Shown in pieces: positions 23,301 through 27,029 of a stretch of 27,029 nt of DNA (position 1 is the stretch's first letter; each line of letters begins with the position of its first letter). This DNA is from Fidelibacterota bacterium TCS52 (GTDB lineage Bacteria > Fidelibacterota > Fidelibacteria > Fidelibacterales > Fidelibacteraceae), in the NCBI GenBank assembly GCA_001577215.1, contig LSCC01000030.1, forward strand, positions 1 through 27,029, given 5' to 3'. The notes under the pieces were generated by a model. It saw only the letters and a program-made list of their open reading frames with translations, was not told the origin of the DNA and searched no databases. The translations under genes were made by a program, and so were the position numbers.

Positions 23301-23884
23301 TATTTTATGAAATCCCCAAAGAATTCACTGTGTTCAACCGTATCAATAATTGAAGCATTATTATATAGATCTGTTATCTCTTTTTTGTTATAATAAATTG
23401 CAGAATCGGATTTTATAATGAGAACCGAATCTTTAATCACGACATTTCCATTTGCATAATAGATCTCATTCTCTAGATCGGCAGAAACTCTGTCTGAATT
23501 TAATTCTTTATTTCTGTAATTTATGTTTATTTCACTCGGCGATTCAATTTTGTCTGTTTCTGTATAGTATTTTACAAAATCACATTTAATAGTAGTATTC
23601 GAATCAATTATTGTTACATTTCCATTTAAGGTTAGATATTTTTCGTCTTTATAATGATATGCTTCATCGGAAAAAATTTTAATATTTCCCTTTTTAAATT
23701 GCACATCATTTTTTAAATATAAATAGGATTGGTCATTTTCAGAAATATGATTAAGTGTTTTTGCATGAAGTAATTTTAATGGTTCAATCTTACCAAATAA
23801 TGTTTCGTTAAATAGCAAAAAAACAAAAACAATAAAAATTATTTTTGAATATTTGATGTAATTATTTGCAATATTGTTTTGCAT
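20384..23884 (-). CDS. lptD: LPS-assembly protein LptD with extended OstA-type N-terminus
   Basis: LptD is the outer-membrane barrel that, with LptE, places lipopolysaccharide on the cell surface. The 1166-residue chain has a signal-like start (hydrophobic run about 14-28, then L-F-G). A very long periplasmic region follows (about 35-540), with repeated LptA/OstA-type phrases such as Y-L-T-L-N-G-N-V-T-I and Y-Y-A-N-G-N-V-V-I-K-D. The LptD signature Y-G-V-P-I-F-Y-I-P-V-G-I-F-P lies near 565, followed by G-W-I-I-P-S-Y-G and the barrel to the end. E. coli LptD is 784 residues, so the extra length is mostly N-terminal. The chain ends K-R-F-G-Y. It is separated from upstream ftsB by an intrinsic terminator, so it has its own promoter. 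Confidence 0.88.
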   Translation of the reverse strand: MQNNIANNYIKYSKIIFIVFVFLLFNETLFGKIEPLKLLHAKTLNHISENDQSYLYLKNDVQFKKGNIKIFSDEAYHYKDEKYLTLNGNVTIIDSNTTIKCDFVKYYTETDKIESPSEININYRNKELNSDRVSADLENEIYYANGNVVIKDSVLIIKSDSAIYYNKKEITDLYNNASIIDTVEHSEFFGDFIKYYMQKDEFINYLNPEFIKRDSANKEILRIKAKKISGNIENKYFTAIKNVNILKDSLEAKCDSLFFSDSLEIASLNGNPEVTHEENIVSGKKIDITFHNSKTDEVIVKDNAIMRSKKQGFLVNNKDTLIENTSTLTGRKLILKFKNKNNLDWLKVEGMASSYYHVYEDSVYQGINKTSGDTVKMFFDGDSLTDIFVINGAEGKFIPHRSIKDMDTSLVYNSDIIYYDQIDKKTTLYQNGRMIYGEMSLAADTIKVDWRKNILYALPQKTDSGLINIPTMEQKGDDPLNGEYLVYNMDTKRGKILQGKTNIEDGYYYGKQIMKREEKPFYIKNGKYTTCDANKPHYWIESKKMKLVPKDKIYAKPLILKIYGVPIFYIPVGIFPVNSGGRQSGWIIPSYGKSDIRGNFLEHGGYYWAPNAYFDSRLLGSFYDKGGIEFNFRNRYKLRYILDGNINIKYWNNFIPNTKSTGYKIDLRHHQTFGKYSRLNINGSYTNDKTHYKEEIQQEDRLKQNIISNATFSTRLGSFGINANAYRKVDLLSGNVVEKFPQISISKSTAPLFKKKNMLKQSKWYHNIRYNLSGNVNNVYTSILQSDSTFQKETKNMAGFRSNLSFTHKFFGWLNISPSANYSEDWIIKYDKPVIQNDSILVDSSGNIITEEVNNFKRRGTYSGRLSANTKLYGIFPVKISKLEAIRHVLSVNLGFEYKPDFSENENYIYNGIGTNGEELEFDYFKNTMATNTPIGKNENLNMSFNHTFEMKIKQKDNSYKKIHFLTLSHNYDFLKDSLNFSNISARTNIAKLPGGSSLSINATFDPYIFRTDSTGVNGKRINELTIPRMTRLSLNTGFTISEGKRSKNDSTKYSDDRFSKWSIRAGLSYTHSATNPNITNDIFSTNLSLRANLSEKWSVNYNARFDVLNQKLIYHNVSLKRDMHCWELSFDWTPSGYNNRYFLKINVKSPNLRDLKYEKKKRFGY

Positions 23885-24007
23885 TAATCTAAATTGTTAG
23901 TTTATATTTTAAAATAGTTTGTAAAAAATGTTCCAATTTATAAATCATTATTTCATTCATAAAATATAATATAAATTTAAACAATTTCTTTTATAATTAC
24001 ACTAATA

Positions 24008-24039
24008 AAAAAAGTCCTGAAAAAAATCAGGACTTTTTT
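24008..24039. terminator. Intrinsic terminator between ftsB and lptD
   Basis: A perfect 13-base-pair stem: AAAAAAGTCCTGA (24008-24020) pairs with TCAGGACTTTTTT (24027-24039) around an A6 loop. Its A and T runs make it able to act in either direction; functionally it ends the eno-ftsB transcript on the minus strand. Confidence 0.92.
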
Positions 24040-24056
24040 GGTCTTTTTGAAATTAA

Positions 24057-24380
24057 TTATTTTTTCTTTTCTTTGGAATTTTTTTTAATGATCCTATAAA
24101 CAGATTCGCCTTTTTTAGCCATTCTGTATTTTTCGCGGGCGATTTTTTCCAAATATTTACTATCATTTTGTAATTTATTTTTTTCTTCTAATAGTTTTAA
24201 TTCCAATTTTTCGTATTTATTTTGTCTGTTTTTAATATTTTTAACTTCTCTTTTTAATTGTAAATATGACAATAATCCAGAATCGCCAAAAAAAATAGAG
24301 GCAAATGCAACGATCAATGCAATGATAATTATTCTTATTGATAATTTTGGATTTATTTCGTTGTTTTTTTGATTGAACAT
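24057..24380 (-). CDS. ftsB: Septum formation initiator FtsB/DivIC
   Basis: A small bitopic division protein of 107 residues. It has a short cytoplasmic N-terminus, one membrane helix (about 15-33, rich in isoleucine) and a charged coiled coil (about 38-80, L-K-R-E-V-K-N-I-K). It ends with the family's conserved Y-L-E-K-I-A-R-E-K-Y-R-M-A-K-K-G-E (about 77-93). FtsB-type proteins join FtsL and FtsQ in the divisome. It follows eno with a 27-base gap on the same strand, an eno-ftsB arrangement known from Proteobacteria, and is followed by a strong terminator. The very lysine-rich tail is ordinary for this AT-rich genome. Confidence 0.87.
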   Translation of the reverse strand: MFNQKNNEINPKLSIRIIIIALIVAFASIFFGDSGLLSYLQLKREVKNIKNRQNKYEKLELKLLEEKNKLQNDSKYLEKIAREKYRMAKKGESVYRIIKKNSKEKKK

Positions 24381-24407
24381 ATTTTTACATTTTTAAAAGA
24401 AAAAATA

Positions 24408-25691
24408 TTATTTAGAACTTAAGGCTTCTAATCCTCTAAATTTTACAACTTCATGAATATTTTCTTCTATTCTTAAAAGCTGATTATATTTTGCAATACG
24501 ATCAGAGCGTGAAGCAGAACCGGTTTTGATCTGTCCAACACCTGTAGCAACTACAAGATCAGCAATAAAAGTATCAGAAGTTTCTCCGGAACGATGACTT
24601 ACCACTGCACTAAATCCATTATTTTTAGCTAATTCAATCGTGTCCAAAGTTTCAGTTACAGTTCCAATTTGATTAAGTTTTATCAAAATAGAATTACATG
24701 ATTTTTCATCGATTGCTTTTTGTAAATATTTTGGATTTGTTACTAAAAGATCATCACCAACGAGTTGGATTTTATTTCCAATTCGTTCAGTTAGTATTTT
24801 CCAGCCACTCCAATCATCTTCAGCCAACCCATCTTCTATGGATATAATTGGATATTTTTCAATCCATTTTTCATATAGATCAACCATTTCTTCTGAAGTG
24901 AGCATCCTATTTTCAGAGGCAAGATTGTATTTTTTTTTATCCTTATCGTAAAATTCACTGGATGCGGGATCCAATACAATAAATAGATCTTTTCCCATTT
25001 TGTATTTTGTTTTATTCCCGGCTTCAATAATTAATTCTATTGCCTCTTCGTTAGATTTTAAGTCCGGTGCAAATCCACCTTCATCACCAACTGCAGTATT
25101 ATATCCTTTTTCTTTTAAGACCTTTTTCAAGGTGTGAAATACCTCAACACCCATTTGTAATGCTTCAGAAAATGATTTTGCTCCCACTGGAAATATCATA
25201 AATTCTTGTAGGTCAACATTGTTGTCAGCATGTGAACCACCATTTAGAATATTCATCATTGGAGTTGGTAAAGTTCTTGCATTTATTCCACCCAAATATT
25301 GATAAAGTGGAATTGCTAATTCATCCGCAGCAGCTCTAGCAACAGCCATTGATACTCCAAGAATTGCATTTGCTCCGAAATTCTTTTTTGTTTCTGTTCC
25401 ATCTAAATCACACATTATTTTATCGATATAAGCTTGTTCTAATGCATCTTCACCTATTAATCTCTCTGCAATTTTATTGTTTACATTTTTTACGGCTTTT
25501 GTAACACCTTTTCCCATAAAACGATCGCCGCCATCTCTTAATTCAAGTGCTTCATTTTCACCGGTGGATGCTCCTGATGGGACAGCAGCTCTTCCCACGG
25601 CTCCACTTTCTAATAATACTTCAACTTCCACAGTTGGATTTCCTCTTGAGTCTAATATTTCACGACCGTAAACATCAATTATTAATGACAT
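24408..25691 (-). CDS. eno: Enolase
   Basis: Enolase converts 2-phosphoglycerate to phosphoenolpyruvate in glycolysis. The start is the ATG at 25691, because it follows a strong AAGGAG ribosome site and gives the canonical N-terminus M-S-L-I-I-D-V-Y-G-R-E-I-L-D-S-R-G-N-P-T. An in-frame ATG at 25808 would add 39 unrelated residues and is rejected. Key motifs are S-G-A-S-T-G-E (about 40-46), G-D-E-G-G-F-A-P with the catalytic glutamate (about 204-211), the metal ligands in S-I-E-D-G and G-D-D-L, and the catalytic lysine in I-L-I-K-L-N-Q-I-G-T. V-S-H-R-S-G-E-T follows. The 427-residue length is typical. It leads the eno-ftsB unit. Confidence 0.97.
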   Translation of the reverse strand: MSLIIDVYGREILDSRGNPTVEVEVLLESGAVGRAAVPSGASTGENEALELRDGGDRFMGKGVTKAVKNVNNKIAERLIGEDALEQAYIDKIMCDLDGTETKKNFGANAILGVSMAVARAAADELAIPLYQYLGGINARTLPTPMMNILNGGSHADNNVDLQEFMIFPVGAKSFSEALQMGVEVFHTLKKVLKEKGYNTAVGDEGGFAPDLKSNEEAIELIIEAGNKTKYKMGKDLFIVLDPASSEFYDKDKKKYNLASENRMLTSEEMVDLYEKWIEKYPIISIEDGLAEDDWSGWKILTERIGNKIQLVGDDLLVTNPKYLQKAIDEKSCNSILIKLNQIGTVTETLDTIELAKNNGFSAVVSHRSGETSDTFIADLVVATGVGQIKTGSASRSDRIAKYNQLLRIEENIHEVVKFRGLEALSSK

Positions 25692-25821
25692 ATTTAATTC
25701 TCCTTTTATTTTATTTTCAAAATTAAAGATAATCATTATTTTATAAAAATACAAAGAATTAAGGGATATTTTAGAAACTTGAAATTTTGAAGTTCTGATT
25801 TTTTTCAATCTATCAAATCAT

Positions 25822-25833
25822 GAACTGAAGCTC
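25822..25833. repeat. Small imperfect palindrome between eno and the phosphoesterase gene
   Basis: GAACTGAAGCTC is an almost symmetric unit (GAAC/GAGC arms around TGAA) followed by GGTGGCATTTC. It looks like one decayed arm of a palindromic intergenic repeat. A second imperfect palindrome lies near 25775-25798 (AGAAACTTGAAATTTTGAAGTTCT). The rest of the 238-base gap is plain AT-rich sequence. Confidence 0.25.
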
Positions 25834-25929
25834 GGTGGCATTTCAATTAATAATTAATAATTTCCTTTATGTTTCTTTTGGTTAATTTTTTTTATTAAAA
25901 AATGTATGAATTTATAATATTATTTTTGC

Positions 25930-27029
25930 TTATTCTGTTATATTTACAGTATAATGATCAATTATTTTTCCATCAGGAGCTAATACGGTGTAATTAAGTA
26001 TATTTTTATTAATTTCTATTTTACAAAAATGATTAGATTTGGATATTGCAACTATATTAGAATAAGTAAGATCCGGATCATAAAGTGGAGCTCCACCACC
26101 ACCGGTCGTAATATGTATTATGTTTTCAACTTTTGCACGAGCATAATAATGGTTATGTCCTGAAAAAACGAATTGAACTCCATATTTTTTACATAATGGT
26201 TGAATATAATTTTGCACATCTTTATTGTTATTATGACCACCGGCAGTCCAACCCGGTTCATGGTAAACAATAAATTTCCATTTTTTGTTCGAAGAAGCAA
26301 GATCCTTTTCAAGCCAAGTTAATTGTTTTGAGCTGGAATCGTAACTTGTATATTGATCTACTATAGAAAAATGAGCAGGTCCATAGTCAAAAGACCAATA
26401 AAAATTTTCAGTAATATATGGATATGGGAAATATTTTCTGTATAATTTACCTGTTCGTTCGTGATTTCCTATGCAGGATTGAAAAGGAATATTTGCAAGC
26501 ATTTCTTTAAGAGATGAATATAAAGAATCAAAAAAGTTATAATCCCAATAACTTTCAATATCGCCATTACTTACAAAGTCACCCGTTGATAAAACAAAAG
26601 TTTGATTTTCTGAGTTATTTGTGAACAAAGAAACTATTTTTTTGGCTATATTGTTATGTGTAGAAGGGAATGTACGAGTATCTCCATATACGAAAAATTT
26701 AAGATGATCAGAATTTTTACTTGGTGCAGTATAAAACGTTCCTTTATTAATATCATTATTAATCTTAACTTTATAATAATATTTTTTACCTGGTTTTAAA
26801 TCTGTAATTAAATATTTATGTTGATGATCACTTCCATATTCATAAGTTTTTTGCTCCCCCAATGAATATTGAGTGTCAAAGCCCCATTTGATCAAGCATG
26901 TATCTAATTTGCTTAATTGCCATAATACTAACATTTCAGTATTGTTTCCATTATAAATTAAATATGGTGCTTTTCTTATAATATTTGATGTCTCAAATTC
27001 ATTTTGAGAATAAATGATAGAAGGTGATG
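25930..27029 (-). CDS. Purple-acid-phosphatase-like metallophosphoesterase (N-terminus outside window)
   Basis: The frame is open to the right edge, so the ATG at 26934 is internal and the true start lies beyond the window. An N-terminal fibronectin-like domain of purple acid phosphatase type is visible: A-P-Y-L-I-Y-N-G, L-V-L-W-Q-L and T-D-L-K-P-G-K-K-Y-Y-Y-K-V. The calcineurin-like catalytic domain follows with all metal motifs: Y-G-D-T-R (near 26690), S-T-G-D-F-V-S-N-G-D (near 26580), G-N-H-E (near 26465), V-Y-H-E-P-G-W (near 26250) and S-G-H-N-H-Y-Y-A-R (near 26145). Such enzymes are usually exported and act on phosphomonoesters or diesters; the substrate is unknown. It is the first gene read on this strand and is separated from eno by 238 bases. 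Confidence 0.85.
   Translation of the reverse strand, partial: SPSIIYSQNEFETSNIIRKAPYLIYNGNNTEMLVLWQLSKLDTCLIKWGFDTQYSLGEQKTYEYGSDHQHKYLITDLKPGKKYYYKVKINNDINKGTFYTAPSKNSDHLKFFVYGDTRTFPSTHNNIAKKIVSLFTNNSENQTFVLSTGDFVSNGDIESYWDYNFFDSLYSSLKEMLANIPFQSCIGNHERTGKLYRKYFPYPYITENFYWSFDYGPAHFSIVDQYTSYDSSSKQLTWLEKDLASSNKKWKFIVYHEPGWTAGGHNNNKDVQNYIQPLCKKYGVQFVFSGHNHYYARAKVENIIHITTGGGGAPLYDPDLTYSNIVAISKSNHFCKIEINKNILNYTVLAPDGKIIDHYTVNITE

Noticed and set aside
25692..25808. 39-residue N-terminal extension of enolase
   Set aside because: The extension is unlike any enolase; the ATG at 25691 has a strong ribosome site and gives the canonical N-terminus.

Overview
The window is a gene-dense, AT-rich stretch of core chromosome from a Gram-negative bacterium. 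An outer-membrane barrel C-terminus, a BamD lipoprotein and an LptD-type LPS assembly protein show the envelope type. The mix of a DUF5683 protein, an SpmA/SpmB fusion, an Eis-like acetyltransferase and a purple-acid-phosphatase-like enzyme suggests an FCB-group or candidate-phylum lineage such as Cloacimonadota. That placement is inference from gene content, not from a phylogenetic marker comparison.

Plus strand, left to right: the 3' end of a beta-barrel protein, a DUF5683 protein, bamD, nadD, a Ca2+/Na+ antiporter, the overlapping pair ftsE-ftsX, and an SpmA-SpmB fusion. A 600-base gene-free, AT-rich region follows with a perfect DnaA box and a near-perfect one, immediately upstream of dnaA; it is a candidate replication origin. 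After dnaA comes the translation-related block rpmE - DUF1385 - [pterin-binding TIM barrel + QueF-like T-fold] - prfA - prmC - tadA, then groEL with a strong terminator, and a beta-decarboxylating dehydrogenase of the isocitrate/isopropylmalate family.

At about 17.1-17.3 kb transcription converges at a cluster of small palindromes. From there to the right edge all genes are on the minus strand: rmuC, an Eis-like GNAT protein, a gene-poor gap carrying a decayed type I restriction HsdR C-terminus, lptD, an intrinsic terminator, ftsB, eno, and a purple-acid-phosphatase-like metallophosphoesterase cut by the window edge.

Most genes are housekeeping: envelope assembly (bamD, lptD), division (ftsE, ftsX, ftsB), replication start (dnaA), and translation termination (prfA with its methylase prmC). 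The least ordinary spot is the two-gene insert between DUF1385 and prfA. It pairs a stand-alone methyltetrahydrofolate-methyltransferase-like barrel with a QueF-family protein that has lost the catalytic cysteine and histidine. It is the best candidate here for an undescribed function. No CRISPR array, intact mobile element, rRNA or tRNA was recognised.
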